Assembly (NCBI RefSeq): GCF_016907455.1 | Contig: NZ_JAFBCB010000001.1 | Coordinates: 2,480,001-2,544,000, forward strand | DNA from: Brachybacterium muris | GTDB lineage: Bacteria > Actinomycetota > Actinomycetes > Actinomycetales > Dermabacteraceae | Reading direction: 5' to 3' | Length of the DNA: 64,000 nt | Shown: positions 18,125 through 26,571 of the stretch, in pieces | How positions within the stretch are numbered: position 1 is the stretch's first letter | Layout: each line of letters begins with the position of its first letter | Position numbers and translations under genes: made by a program | The notes under the pieces: model-generated | The model's input: the letters and a program-made list of their open reading frames with translations, nothing else | Database searches by the model: none | Told to the model about the DNA's origin: nothing

Positions 18125-19297
18125 ATGAACGACAAGAGCGTGCGACTCGGGATCATCGGGTTCGGTGCCCAGGGAGGTGTGTACGCCGGATTCGTCGCCG
18201 AGGGGAAGGTGAAGGGCATGTCCCTCGGCGCGATCTGCGACATCGATCCCGCCAAGAAGCGGCTGGCCGAGGAACAGCACCCCGGGGTGGCCTTCTACGA
18301 CGACTACATCGCGATGCTGGACTCCGGGGATGTGGATGCCGTGGTGACCACGGTCCCGCACTACCTGCACCCCGAGATGACCATCGCGGCCATCGGCAAG
18401 GGCATTCACACCCTGACGGAGAAGCCGGCCGGCGTGTACACGAAGCAGGTCGAGCAGATGAACGAGTTCGCCGCGGCGCACCCGGAGACCACCTTCGCGA
18501 TCATGTTCAATCAGCGCACCAACCCGGTGTACACGGACCTGAAGGCCCTCATCGATTCCGGTGAGCTGGGCCGGCTGCGCCACACCTCCTGGATCATCAC
18601 CACGTGGTGGCGCCCCCAGGCCTACTACGACCAGACGGAGTGGCGCGCCACCTGGGGCGGCGAGGGCGGCGGCGTGCTGGTGAACCAGGCCCCCCACCAG
18701 CTGGACCTGTGGCAGTGGCTGGCGGGAACCCCGAAGAAGGTGTTCGCGAAGCTGGCCTTCGGGTTCCAGCGCGACATCGCGACCGAGGACGAGGTCAACG
18801 CCCTGGTGGACTTCGGTGAAGGCGCCACCGGGCACTTCCTCACCTCCACCAGCGACATCGCCGGCACCGACCGGCTGGAGATGCTGTTCGACGCGGGCAA
18901 GATCGTGGTGGACGCCTCGACGAAGGTGACCATCACCCGCTTGACGCAGGACGAGCGCAGCATCAGCGACAGCATGTCCGTGGCCGATGTGGGCCGCCTG
19001 TTCAAGGGCGAGATGAACACCGCAGACCTGTTCAGCACCGAGGTGAAGGAGTACGAGTCGGTGTGGGGCGCCCAGCACGTGGACGTGCTGACCAACTTCG
19101 CGGCCCACATCAATGACGGCACCCCGCTGATCGCCGATGGTGCCGAGGGCATCAACGGCGTGCGCCTGGCCTCCGGCATGCAGCTGTCGGCATGGACCGG
19201 TCGCGAGATCGACCTGGTGGACTTCCCTGCCGAGGAGTACCTGACCGAACTGAACCGTCGCATCGAGGAGGAGGGGAAGTTCCCCACCCGCTCCTGA
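18125..19297 (+). CDS. Gfo/Idh/MocA family NAD(P)-dependent oxidoreductase
   Basis: 390 residues. An N-terminal Rossmann domain has the dinucleotide loop GIIGFGAQGG at residues 9-18. The conserved catalytic-type motif TEKPAG is at about 99-104, and the C-terminal substrate domain includes GGGVLVNQAPHQLDLWQWLAG near 181-201, with the His/Asp of the family. It probably oxidises a sugar or inositol derivative; the exact substrate is unresolved. The start at ATG 18125 is set by the GAAGGAGA ribosome site. It follows the ABM monooxygenase closely and precedes a strong terminator. Confidence 0.88.
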   Translation: MNDKSVRLGIIGFGAQGGVYAGFVAEGKVKGMSLGAICDIDPAKKRLAEEQHPGVAFYDDYIAMLDSGDVDAVVTTVPHYLHPEMTIAAIGKGIHTLTEKPAGVYTKQVEQMNEFAAAHPETTFAIMFNQRTNPVYTDLKALIDSGELGRLRHTSWIITTWWRPQAYYDQTEWRATWGGEGGGVLVNQAPHQLDLWQWLAGTPKKVFAKLAFGFQRDIATEDEVNALVDFGEGATGHFLTSTSDIAGTDRLEMLFDAGKIVVDASTKVTITRLTQDERSISDSMSVADVGRLFKGEMNTADLFSTEVKEYESVWGAQHVDVLTNFAAHINDGTPLIADGAEGINGVRLASGMQLSAWTGREIDLVDFPAEEYLTELNRRIEEEGKFPTRS

Positions 19298-19306
19298 CCC
19301 CACGGT

Positions 19307-19342
19307 CGGCGCCCCGGCTCACCACCCGGGGTCGGGGCGCCG
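19307..19342 (+). terminator. Hairpin terminator after the Gfo/Idh/MocA gene
   Basis: A perfect 10-bp stem CGGCGCCCCG/CGGGGCGCCG (19307-19316 with 19333-19342) starts 9 bp after the stop codon. Confidence 0.65.
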
Positions 19343-19498
19343 AGCCCGCAACAACCCGCGCAACGCCCGCGGTTCGCGCAACCCCCGCTGCTGAGGTGCG
19401 CAGGGGCGCTGAGGCCGGTCGTCCCGCAGGCCCCACTGCGGCGCACGGCACCGCCGTCAGCGTGACACCCTGCAGGTCCGACGTGGCACCCTGCTGGT

Positions 19499-20332
19499 AT
19501 GGACCAGTTGCTGCCGCACCCCGGGACCAGCGTTCCGCACCCCTCCCCGGTACCGCCGGGCAGCGGATGGCCGGGGGACCCAGCGCCCTCCGACACCATT
19601 CGCGCGACGACGCCCCCGCAGGTGGCGCGCCTTGCAGCGCGGGCCCGCGCTCTCGACGAGCTGGACGCGCTGGTGTCCGTGTGCCGAGCCTGCCCGGGTC
19701 TGGTCCAGTGGCGGGAACAGGTAGCAGGTCAGAAGCGCGCCGCCTATGCCGATCAGCCCTACTGGGGTCGACCCGCGCCGGGCTGGGGCGATCCGCAGGC
19801 GCACGCCCTGATCGTGGGACTGGCCCCGGCGGCACACGGAGCCAACCGCACCGGCCGGATCTTCACGGGGGACCGCAGCGGCGACTGGCTGTACGCGGCG
19901 CTGCACCGCGCCGGTCTCGCGAACCAGCCCACCTCGAGCCACGCGGCCGACGGGCTCGAGCTGACCGGGGTGCGGATCACCGCGCCGGTGCACTGCGCTC
20001 CCCCGCAGAACCTCCCCACCACCACCGAGAAGGCCACGTGCGCACCCTGGCTGGACCGCGAGATCCAGCTGCTCTCCCCCCACCTGGAATCGATCCTGGC
20101 GCTCGGTGGGATCGCCTGGACCGAGACCCTGCGCACTGCCCGCCGCCTGAGCTGGACGGTGCCCCGGCCCGCCCCGAGGTTCGGCCACGGCGCCCAGGCC
20201 TCGCTGGGCATGCCGGACGGCCGGACGGTGCGTCTGATCGGCTGCTACCACGTGAGCCAGCAGAACACGTTCACCGGTCGTCTCACCGAGACGATGCTGG
20301 ACGAGGTGATGGGGATGCTGCGTCGCGCGTGA
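19499..20332 (+). CDS. Family 5 uracil-DNA glycosylase (UdgB-like)
   Basis: 277 residues. Family 5 UDGs excise uracil and deaminated purines and carry a 4Fe-4S cluster. Cluster cysteines are visible as CRAC near residues 62-65 and, later, HCAPPQN and TCAPWL near 163-183. Motif A is [19 protein letters not shown] (about 107-125), lacking the polar catalytic residue as expected for family 5. Motif B is [12 protein letters not shown] near 250. The first 45 residues are Pro-rich and non-conserved, so the start at ATG 19499 is less certain than the domain. It complements the Mug-type enzyme at 5.3 kb for uracil repair in a GC-rich genome. Confidence 0.87.
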   Translation: MDQLLPHPGTSVPHPSPVPPGSGWPGDPAPSDTIRATTPPQVARLAARARALDELDALVSVCRACPGLVQWREQVAGQKRAAYADQPYWGRPAPGWGDPQAHALIVGLAPAAHGANRTGRIFTGDRSGDWLYAALHRAGLANQPTSSHAADGLELTGVRITAPVHCAPPQNLPTTTEKATCAPWLDREIQLLSPHLESILALGGIAWTETLRTARRLSWTVPRPAPRFGHGAQASLGMPDGRTVRLIGCYHVSQQNTFTGRLTETMLDEVMGMLRRA

Positions 20333-20529
20333 GGAGAGGCCTGGACTGGACCATCGTGCGGCCCTCCGGGCTCACCGACAAGCCAGCCGCCGGCTCCTGG
20401 CAGGCGCTGGAGACCTCCGAGCCCGGCACGCTGCGCGGTACGATTACGCGCGCTGATCTGGCCGCCTGCATGCTGGAGGTGCTGGAGGACAACGTGACGA
20501 TCGGATCCGCCTTGGGTGTCAGCAGCTGA
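20332..20529 (+). pseudogene. C-terminal fragment of an NmrA/atypical SDR NAD(P)-binding protein
   Basis: About 65 codons without a credible start. The sequence GLDWTIVRPSGLTD followed by RADLAACMLEVLED is the conserved C-terminal half of SDR_a5/NmrA-type proteins. The Rossmann half is missing and the fragment abuts the stop of the UDG gene. It is a deletion relic. The frame is open upstream, antisense-like, through the UDG gene, but that part has no homology pattern. Confidence 0.65.
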
Positions 20530-20636
20530 GTGCCGACAGACCCGCATGACGCCGAAAGACCGGCATGGCGTCGACAGACCGGGATGAGCGGCGGGGCCCA
20601 TCCGCTGGCCACCCTGATCAGCACTACGATGCAGCC

Positions 20637-21506
20637 ATGCCCTCTGCTCCGACGCGTCCGGCCAGGCTGGTCCTGACCCGGCGCGGTCGTCTCGCGCGCA
20701 GCATCCTGGTGCTGGCCGCGGTGATCGCCGTGGCGATCGCTCTGGTTCTCGGCATCCGCGCCATCAGTGACGGAAGTGATCCCGCCGGCTCGTCCACCAC
20801 CGGCGGTGCCCCGACGACGAGCACCGCGCCTTCCGACGGCGGCGGTCCCTCCGACGCCGGTGGCGCGGAGGAAACACCCACACCGGAGACGGATCCGGAG
20901 CTGACCGGGGACGAGGAGGCCGCGGAACCTGGGCCCGGCCTGCGCACCGCCCGCAGCGGCATCGTCCGTTCGGACACCGAGGGCGACGGCACGTGGACCG
21001 TGGCCCAGCCGGTACCGCCGGCAGGGGAACCGGCCGGGACCGTGCACCGCTACGCTCTGCGCGTCGAGGGAGGCATCGGCATCGCACCAGAGGAGGCAGC
21101 CCAGGAGGTGGCCGCGATCCTCGCCGACGAACGCGGCTGGGCGTCCGTGCACGATGTGAGCTTCGAGCAGGTGGCCGATCCCGACCAGGCGGAGTTCACG
21201 ATCTCCTTGGCGTCACCGCCCACGGTGGACGAGCTGTGCCTGCCGGCGCAGACCCACGGCATCTGGAGCTGCCGGATCGGCCCGGAGGTGGCGCTTAACT
21301 CCGACCGCTGGGTGCACATGACCCCCACCTATGACGATGTCGCCGAGTACCGGGCGTACATGGTCAACCATGAGGTGGGGCACTTCCTGGGCCACGGCCA
21401 CGAGTCCTGCGGCGGTGAGGGCCTGGCCGCGCCGGTGATGATGCAGCAGAGCAAGGGCCTGCAGGGCTGTCGGCCGAACGCGTGGCCCACCAGCGACGGA
21501 TCCTGA
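20637..21506 (+). CDS. DUF3152 membrane-anchored putative metalloprotease
   Basis: 289 residues. A basic N terminus, one transmembrane helix at about residues 20-42, and a Gly/Ser/Thr/Pro-rich extracellular linker to about 110 are followed by a DUF3152 domain. The domain has the zinc-binding motif HEVGHFLGHGH near residue 245, a metzincin-like HExxHxxxxxH pattern, and two paired cysteines (ELCLPAQ / WSCRIGP and ESCGG / GCRPN). DUF3152 is actinobacterial and cell-surface; no substrate is known. ATG 20637 immediately precedes the basic/hydrophobic anchor. Upstream lies only the SDR fragment. Confidence 0.85.
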   Translation: MPSAPTRPARLVLTRRGRLARSILVLAAVIAVAIALVLGIRAISDGSDPAGSSTTGGAPTTSTAPSDGGGPSDAGGAEETPTPETDPELTGDEEAAEPGPGLRTARSGIVRSDTEGDGTWTVAQPVPPAGEPAGTVHRYALRVEGGIGIAPEEAAQEVAAILADERGWASVHDVSFEQVADPDQAEFTISLASPPTVDELCLPAQTHGIWSCRIGPEVALNSDRWVHMTPTYDDVAEYRAYMVNHEVGHFLGHGHESCGGEGLAAPVMMQQSKGLQGCRPNAWPTSDGS

Positions 21507-21563
21507 CAGCCCGGTCGCCCCTCCGATTGCTCCGGTATGACCGGAAGGGGCTACGGTGAGCCC

Positions 21564-22160
21564 ATGCTCAGACGCCTCATTGCCCGCACGTTCTGGGCAT
21601 TCAGCCGCTGGACGCTGGTCACCGAGCCCGCCCCGCAGCGACCCACGATCCTGATCGGCGCCCCACACACCTCCAACTGGGACTTCGTGTACATGCTGGG
21701 GATCGCCTGGCAGCTCGGCATCGATGTGCGCTGGCTGGGCAAGCACACCCTGTTCAAGGGGTGGGCGGCGCCGTTCTTCCGGGCCGTGGGTGGGATCCCG
21801 GTGGACCGCTCGAACCCCCGTGGGATCATCGACGAGGTGGTGCGGCGCGTCCGCGCAGGCGAGGTGTTCGGCCTGGTCATCACCCCGGATGGGACCCGCT
21901 CTAACAAGACGGGCCACTGGAAGTCGGGGTTCTACCGGATCGCGATGGAGACCGGGATGCCGGTGACCCTGGGGTACGTGGACCTGCCCACGAAGACCAC
22001 GGGTCTGGGCCCCACCATCGAGCTGACCGGCGACGTGGCCGCTGACATGGACCGGATCCGCGCGTTCTACGCCGACAAGGCCGGGGTGCGCCCGGAGCTG
22101 CGGGTCGAGCCGCGCCTGCGGGACGAGACCGGCAGCTACGGCACTGCGTCAGCGGCCTGA
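21564..22160 (+). CDS. PlsC-like 1-acylglycerol-3-phosphate acyltransferase family protein
   Basis: 198 residues from ATG 21564. The acyltransferase motif I appears as HTSNWDF (H-x4-D) near residue 36, and motif III is TPDGTRS near 109, a variant of EGTRS. GGIPVDRSNPRG near 78 supplies the substrate-phosphate contact. It is shorter than typical PlsC proteins because it lacks an N-terminal membrane helix, like other stand-alone members of this branch. It could acylate lysophospholipid or another acceptor. It is transcribed alone and convergent with the mgtE remnant. Confidence 0.82.
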   Translation: MLRRLIARTFWAFSRWTLVTEPAPQRPTILIGAPHTSNWDFVYMLGIAWQLGIDVRWLGKHTLFKGWAAPFFRAVGGIPVDRSNPRGIIDEVVRRVRAGEVFGLVITPDGTRSNKTGHWKSGFYRIAMETGMPVTLGYVDLPTKTTGLGPTIELTGDVAADMDRIRAFYADKAGVRPELRVEPRLRDETGSYGTASAA

Positions 22161-22191
22161 TCCCCGTCGGAGCGGCGTCCGGACCGAAGGG

Positions 22192-22688
22192 TCACAGCCC
22201 CAGCACCGCGCGGGCGATGAGGGAGTAGATGATCAGCCCGGTCGCATCGACGATGGTGGTGATGAAGGGGTTGGCGAACACGGCCGGATCCACCTTCAGC
22301 AGTCTCCCGATCAGGGGCATCACCCCGCCCAGGGTCGCGGCCAGGGTGCAGATGTTCAGCAGGGTCAGGCCGATGACCGCTCCGATCTGCATCCCGTAGA
22401 ACGCGGAGGCCACCAGGAATCCGAGCACGCCCAGCAGCACGCCGAGGGTGATGCCGACGCGGACCTCCCGCAGCGCGACCCTGAGGACGTCCCGGGTCGG
22501 ACGTGCCCGAGTGCGAGGGCACGGGTGACGGTGGTGGCGGCCTAGTTGCCAGTGTTGCCGCCGGTGCCGATCAGCAGCGGGACGAACACGGACAGCACCA
22601 CCATCTGCGCAAGGGTGTCCTCGAAGACCTCCAGCACCTGGACGGTGAGCGTGGCTCCGATGGCCAGCACCAGCAGCCACACACAGGG
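22192..22688 (-). pseudogene. mgtE: MgtE-type magnesium transporter, C-terminal remnant with amber codon and frameshift
   Basis: The minus strand encodes the last transmembrane bundle of Mgt[34 protein letters not shown] and then AATTV are in one frame; VALREVRVGITLGVLLG to the end (ANPFITTIVDATGLIIYSLIA) is in another. The conserved GNxGNQAAT motif is broken by TAG (22542-22544, plus-strand CTA) at the Gln position, and a frameshift lies near 22500. The N-terminal CBS and domain-N regions are absent. It is a non-functional relic. Confidence 0.75.
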
Positions 22689-22749
22689 CTTTGGTCACCG
22701 GCAGGAACTGCCCGCCTGGGCCCGTGCCGCAGTGGGGCACACTGGAGCG

Positions 22750-23196
22750 GTGGAGGATCTGTGCGTGCCCGCGGGCCCCGGCGCCCCTCGGGGGCTGCGC
22801 ATCCCGGCCGGGGAGCTCGTCGAGCAGTTCTCCCATGCCTCCGGCCCCGGCGGCCAGGGGGTGAACACCGCGGATTCCCGGGTGCAGCTGAGCGTGGACC
22901 TCGCCACCACGACCGCGCTGACCGAACCGCAGCGGAAGAGGGCGCTGGAGGCGCTGTCCGCCAGGCTCAACGGCACGGTGCTCACCATCAGTGCTGCAGA
23001 GCACCGCTCCCAGCACCGCAATCGTCGTGCCGCTCGGGAGCGCTTGGCGGGGCTCCTGCGTGAGGCGCTGATCCCGCCGGTCCCCCGTCGGGCCACCCGG
23101 CCGACGCGGGGATCGCAGCGCAGGAGGCTGGAGGGGAAGCGTCAGCGGGCGCTCACCAAGCAGCAGCGACGCAGGCCAGGGCGCGATTCGCTCTGA
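22750..23196 (+). CDS. arfB: ArfB/YaeJ-like peptidyl-tRNA hydrolase (release-factor-like)
   Basis: 148 residues from GTG 22750, behind GGAGCG. The catalytic GGQ motif is in ASGPGGQGVNTADSRVQL (about residues 33-50). A basic C-terminal tail (RRATRPTRGSQRRRLEGKRQ...) corresponds to the ArfB segment that inserts in the empty mRNA channel of stalled ribosomes. The role is rescue of ribosomes lacking a stop codon. The SEHRSQHRNR-type block (AAEHRSQHRNRRAARERL) is typical of the actinobacterial branch. A second copy lies at 42167-42589 in the accessory region. Confidence 0.85.
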   Translation: MEDLCVPAGPGAPRGLRIPAGELVEQFSHASGPGGQGVNTADSRVQLSVDLATTTALTEPQRKRALEALSARLNGTVLTISAAEHRSQHRNRRAARERLAGLLREALIPPVPRRATRPTRGSQRRRLEGKRQRALTKQQRRRPGRDSL

Positions 23197-23260
23197 GGGT
23201 GCGGTGTCAGTGGCGGTGGCAGTATCGGCTGCGGTCGCTGTGCCGGCCGGTGTGGCCGCG

Positions 23261-23431
23261 TCAGCTGCGGCTCTCACGTCGGATCCGCCACATGCACCAG
23301 ACAGCGGCCGCCAGCATGATCAGCAGCCCGATGCCTCCCAGGCCCGGGGAGTCGTCGAGCTGGCCCAGATGCATCACGAAAGCGCCGAGCGCGATCACTC
23401 CGGCGGCCGACAGGTACGGAAGGATCCTCAT
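23261..23431 (-). CDS. 56-residue two-helix membrane protein, last gene of the PadR operon
   Basis: ATG 23431 overlaps the stop of the preceding membrane gene (ATGA, 23428-23431). The product has two hydrophobic helices (YLSAAGVIALGAFVMHL and GIGLLIMLAAAVWCMW) and ends in a basic tail RIRRESRS. The overlap and clean membrane topology support a real gene despite its small size. The function is unknown, probably an accessory of the PadR-controlled membrane protein. Confidence 0.6.
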   Translation of the reverse strand: MRILPYLSAAGVIALGAFVMHLGQLDDSPGLGGIGLLIMLAAAVWCMWRIRRESRS

Positions 23432-24321
23432 GTGGCCGGCCCCTTGGCGTCGAGGTCGCGGGACCGCTCCACGCGGCGGCCCTCTCGGGCCAGCCAGTAG
23501 AGGGTGCCTCCGGCGGCGCTGAGCGCCGCTGCCGCCTGCACCGGGCCGGCGATCCAGGTCGGTCGACGCAGGCTCCGGTGGATGGTGAGCCCTGCCGCGA
23601 GCGAACCGGTCAGCGCGGCCGCCGCCTGCACCCCAGGCGCGGCAGTCCGCCAGGACCCCATAATGGTGACCGCCGCGGCGGCGGCCACGGAAGCAGCGGC
23701 GGAGGCGAGGGCCACGGCGGTGTCCAGAACGGCGGCGTCACGTCGAGGCATCCAGCGGTCGGGCCGGCCGGCGCGGTCCCAGCGCCGGGGCAGCTGGGCG
23801 GGCAGATCCTCTCGTGCCGTGTAGTGCGCGATCACGGCGACGGCGAGTGCTGCGGGCAGTGCTGCCGCGATCCAGTGGGCGGAGGCCGGGGTGGAGGCGA
23901 AGGGCACGTCCTCGGCATCGGGCTCGATGATCCCGAGCCTGACGGCCAGTGCACCGAGGTTCAGGTCCCATCCGATGCCGAAGGCCCTGGGGACCAGGAT
24001 CTCGGGGCGGGACGGATCCCACCAGGCGTGCTGGATTCGCTCAGCAGTAGGGCGGCGCAGGTCGTACGGAACTCCGGCGAGGCGGCCCACCAGGGGGCTG
24101 CGCACCAGCTCACCGGCCAGATCGGCCTGGACCGGGCCGAAGCGGTCCGCGAACTCCTGCACATCCTCGGTCCTGGCACTAGCAGGCAATGCCTCGCCGA
24201 TCGCGGCCAGGAGCTGCTCGCGCAGCACCGGGGCGATCTCGGGGTCGACGTCGCGGACCGCTGCCGTGGCCCACTGCTCAGCCGCGCTGCGGGTGGAGGC
24301 GGGGAGGTGCGCGAGGGTCAT
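23428..24321 (-). CDS. Membrane protein with cytoplasmic helical N domain (DUF1700/DUF5808-like), PadR-coupled
   Basis: 297 residues. The first 75 are helical and charged (RDVDPEIAPVLREQLLAAIGEAL), like the DUF1700/HAAS sensor-adaptor segments found with PadR regulators. WDLNLGALAVRLGIIEPD near 135 resembles a DUF5808 patch. Four or so transmembrane helices follow between about 165 and 285. Start ATG 24321 overlaps the PadR stop (ATGA); the frame is open upstream but without initiation signals. PadR genes are often followed by such membrane proteins, which may be linked to transport or stress sensing. Confidence 0.7.
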   Translation of the reverse strand: MTLAHLPASTRSAAEQWATAAVRDVDPEIAPVLREQLLAAIGEALPASARTEDVQEFADRFGPVQADLAGELVRSPLVGRLAGVPYDLRRPTAERIQHAWWDPSRPEILVPRAFGIGWDLNLGALAVRLGIIEPDAEDVPFASTPASAHWIAAALPAALAVAVIAHYTAREDLPAQLPRRWDRAGRPDRWMPRRDAAVLDTAVALASAAASVAAAAAVTIMGSWRTAAPGVQAAAALTGSLAAGLTIHRSLRRPTWIAGPVQAAAALSAAGGTLYWLAREGRRVERSRDLDAKGPAT

Positions 24322-24656
24322 GGGGTCTTCTTCACAAGGGCGTCGACATCGGTGCGCAGGGCGTTCCAGGCGCGCGTCATCTCTGCGAGCGCGCGGCTGC
24401 CCTCTGAGGTGAGGCGGTAGTACTTGCGCGGCGGGCCCACGGGGGACTCCTGCCAGGTCGAGGCGATCAGGCCGTCCTTGAGAAGGCGGGAGACCAGCGG
24501 GTAGACGGTGCCGGCCGAGAGTGCGAGCGCTGGGCGTTGGGAGAGGTCCTCGACCAGTTGCTGCCCGTAGCGGGGCCGTTCGCGCAGGAGGGCCAGCACA
24601 GCGAGCTCCACCACCCCGCGCCGCAGTCGGGCCGCGTGGTCCTGTTCCTTCGACAT
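24318..24656 (-). CDS. PadR family transcriptional regulator
   Basis: 112 residues, the small PadR-s2 type. A winged helix runs through LRRGVVELAVLALLRERPRYGQQLVEDL (N-terminal helices), the recognition helix in SAGTVYPLVSRLLKDGLI and the wing in GPPRKYYRLTSEG. A short C-terminal dimerisation helix follows. It is the first gene of a three-gene, overlap-coupled operon with two membrane proteins. A dyad just upstream of its start suggests autoregulation. Confidence 0.9.
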   Translation of the reverse strand: MSKEQDHAARLRRGVVELAVLALLRERPRYGQQLVEDLSQRPALALSAGTVYPLVSRLLKDGLIASTWQESPVGPPRKYYRLTSEGSRALAEMTRAWNALRTDVDALVKKTP

Positions 24657-24664
24657 GGGTAGAT

Positions 24665-24680
24665 GGTACTGCCGGGTACC
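24665..24680 (-). promoter_or_regulatory. Candidate PadR operator
   Basis: The perfect dyad GGTAC-N6-GTACC ends 9 bp before the padR ATG. A second imperfect dyad (CTTG-N5-CAAG) lies just upstream. The spacing suits autorepression at the promoter or 5' end of the transcript. Confidence 0.5.
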
Positions 24681-24790
24681 TTGCCTTACAAGCTAGAGGG
24701 GGCTGGGAGAGGCCCACATGCATGCATGGGCTCATCTCGCCCGAACCCCGGAGCGGGAGCGATCGACCATGGGTGGCCGCGCGGTCCATC

Positions 24791-25648
24791 TCAGCCGTGA
24801 CCCCTGCCCCCGAACCACGCCCAGAGGTTCACCACCGTGTTCACCACGAAGGACGGGACCCTGCCGGTGTCCCGGCGCCCTGGCCGGTAGGGGTTCTCCA
24901 AGGCGTCGGTGCCGCCGTCGACGATGATCGTGGTGCCCACCACCAGGCTCGCCTGCTCGCTCAGGGTGAAGGCGATGACCTCGGCGACCTCCTCGGGTCG
25001 GCCCTCCCTGCCGAGCGCGGAGGGGTAGGCATCCAGGCGATCGCCGAACAGTCGGTCCTCGCGCCGCTCCGCGATCAGCGGCGTGGTGGTCAGGCCCGGT
25101 GCGACGGCGTTCAGGCGGATGCCGTCCCGGGCCCAGTCCGCGGCATGGCGGCGCACCCACCATGCCAGGGCGGCCTTGCTGGCGGGGTAGGCCAGGGCAC
25201 CGTGGAAGCGGCCGGCGACCGCGCGGGCACGGGCCTCGTCCCCACGCAGCAGCACGCGCGCCAGATGCGCCGGGTAGGCGGGGCTGGAGGTGATCGAGTT
25301 CGAGGAGAGCACCACCACGGCCCCACCCGCGCGGATGCCGGGGCGCAGGCGCTCGATCAGCTCGGTGGCGCCGAAGTAGTTGATCGAGACCAGCAGGGCG
25401 GTGTCGGTGTCGGTCCCGCCGCCGATACCGGCGCAGGCGACGATCCCGTCGATCTCCGGGGCGAGCTCGCGGATCCGCGAGGCGGCTTCTGCCCTGCCCG
25501 CCGGGGCGGACAGGTCGGCGCGGACGTCGATCCGCTCCCCCGCGGAGCGATCCACGCCGATCACGCGGTGCCCGCGGGAGCGCAGCAGCTGGGCGGTGGC
25601 GGCGCCGATGCCGGAGGCCGCGCCGGTGACGACGTAGATGTTCACCAT
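24791..25648 (-). CDS. Short-chain dehydrogenase/reductase (hydroxysteroid-dehydrogenase-like)
   Basis: 285 residues, classical SDR. TGAASGIG at residues 8-15 binds the cofactor. The NNAG position reads ACAGIGG near 72. The catalytic Ser is in SSNSITSSPAY and the Tyr-x3-Lys is in YPASKAAL near 154-161. The short spacer between the cofactor region and the catalytic motif and the long C-terminal segment resemble 3-alpha-HSD/CR-type SDRs. The substrate is unknown. It is separated from the padR operon by about 130 bp and has no partner genes. Confidence 0.85.
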   Translation of the reverse strand: MVNIYVVTGAASGIGAATAQLLRSRGHRVIGVDRSAGERIDVRADLSAPAGRAEAASRIRELAPEIDGIVACAGIGGGTDTDTALLVSINYFGATELIERLRPGIRAGGAVVVLSSNSITSSPAYPAHLARVLLRGDEARARAVAGRFHGALAYPASKAALAWWVRRHAADWARDGIRLNAVAPGLTTTPLIAERREDRLFGDRLDAYPSALGREGRPEEVAEVIAFTLSEQASLVVGTTIIVDGGTDALENPYRPGRRDTGRVPSFVVNTVVNLWAWFGGRGHG

Positions 25649-25771
25649 CCACCGGATACTTGAGGGTAACTGGCCGTGCGGGCGTTCCAGGGCTCTTCCC
25701 GGGCTCTCCCCCGCCGAACCTTCCGGTCATCCCCCGGGCGGCCGAGGCCGGGCGGCGCCTACGCTCGATGC

Positions 25772-26011
25772 ATGAAGAAGATCTTCGACTCCATCCGTGA
25801 CCTCGGCTACCGCCGCGGGCCCAGCCGCCTGCTGGGCGGCATCGGCGGGAGCATCGCCGCGAAATTCGGGCTGAATGTGTGGCTGGTGCGAGTGCTGGTG
25901 CTGGTCTCGTTCCTGCTGCCGTTCCTGGGTGTGGGCGCGTACCTGGTCGTGTGGGCGCTCACCCCGTGGCAGGACGGACGCATCCCGCTGGAGCGGGTAC
26001 TGACTGCCTGA
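25772..26011 (+). CDS. PspC domain membrane protein
   Basis: 79 residues. A PspC domain: the basic start RRGPSRLLGGIGGSIAAKFGLNVWLVRV leads into one or two hydrophobic segments (VLVLVSFLLPFLGVGAYLVVWALTPW). PspC domains mediate envelope stress sensing in the phage shock response. Here the domain is alone, without PspA or a histidine kinase. Monocistronic. Confidence 0.85.
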   Translation: MKKIFDSIRDLGYRRGPSRLLGGIGGSIAAKFGLNVWLVRVLVLVSFLLPFLGVGAYLVVWALTPWQDGRIPLERVLTA

Positions 26012-26077
26012 GGGGCAGGAACGAGCCAGCCCCCTGCACGCGCACCTGCGCTGACCCGACAGCGGCCAGCACAGTGA

Positions 26078-26446
26078 TCAGCTGCCCACAGGGGTGTCCT
26101 GACTGAAGGTGTTCCACCACCGGCCCTCCCGCTGCTGCCACAGTGAGCTGATGTACATGGCCTGCGACTGCTCGCTGCCGGGCACCGTGTACTCGGCGAG
26201 GTAGGAGAGCATCACGGCATCGGGCGCCACCTGCTGCACCCGTGCGTCGCTGAGCTGGTACTCAGCCATCGTCGGCCCGGAGGCCAGTGGAGCTGCATGC
26301 TGCTCGCGGTCCGAGAAGCCGCTCGGGTACACCCCGAGGAAGTCCTCCGAGAGCATCGCGCGGTCCGCCTCGGGATCACCGCTGACCAGCGCCTCCCACA
26401 CCGCCGTCTCGAGGTCCACGAAGAACTGCACGTCCGGGATGTTCAT
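26078..26446 (-). CDS. SnoaL/DUF4440-like (NTF2 fold) protein
   Basis: 122 residues from ATG 26446. A cone-shaped NTF2-like domain: DLETAVWEALVSGDPEADRAML at the N terminus, DFLGVYPSGF near 38, and the C-terminal strand SSLWQQREGRWWNTFSQDTP. The pattern is that of DUF4440 small enzymes or binding proteins of unknown substrate. An earlier in-frame start would add 57 non-conserved residues and is less likely. The ribosome site is weak. Confidence 0.75.
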   Translation of the reverse strand: MNIPDVQFFVDLETAVWEALVSGDPEADRAMLSEDFLGVYPSGFSDREQHAAPLASGPTMAEYQLSDARVQQVAPDAVMLSYLAEYTVPGSEQSQAMYISSLWQQREGRWWNTFSQDTPVGS

Positions 26447-26571
26447 GGCGTCAGCCTTGCACACGACACTGCCTGCAGCGCTCGCCGGCGTGCGATCCTC
26501 GGCGAGCCGCAGTGGACGCGACGTCATCGGGTCCATGGCGTCGTCGATCCACACGGCAGGGGCCGGACCGG

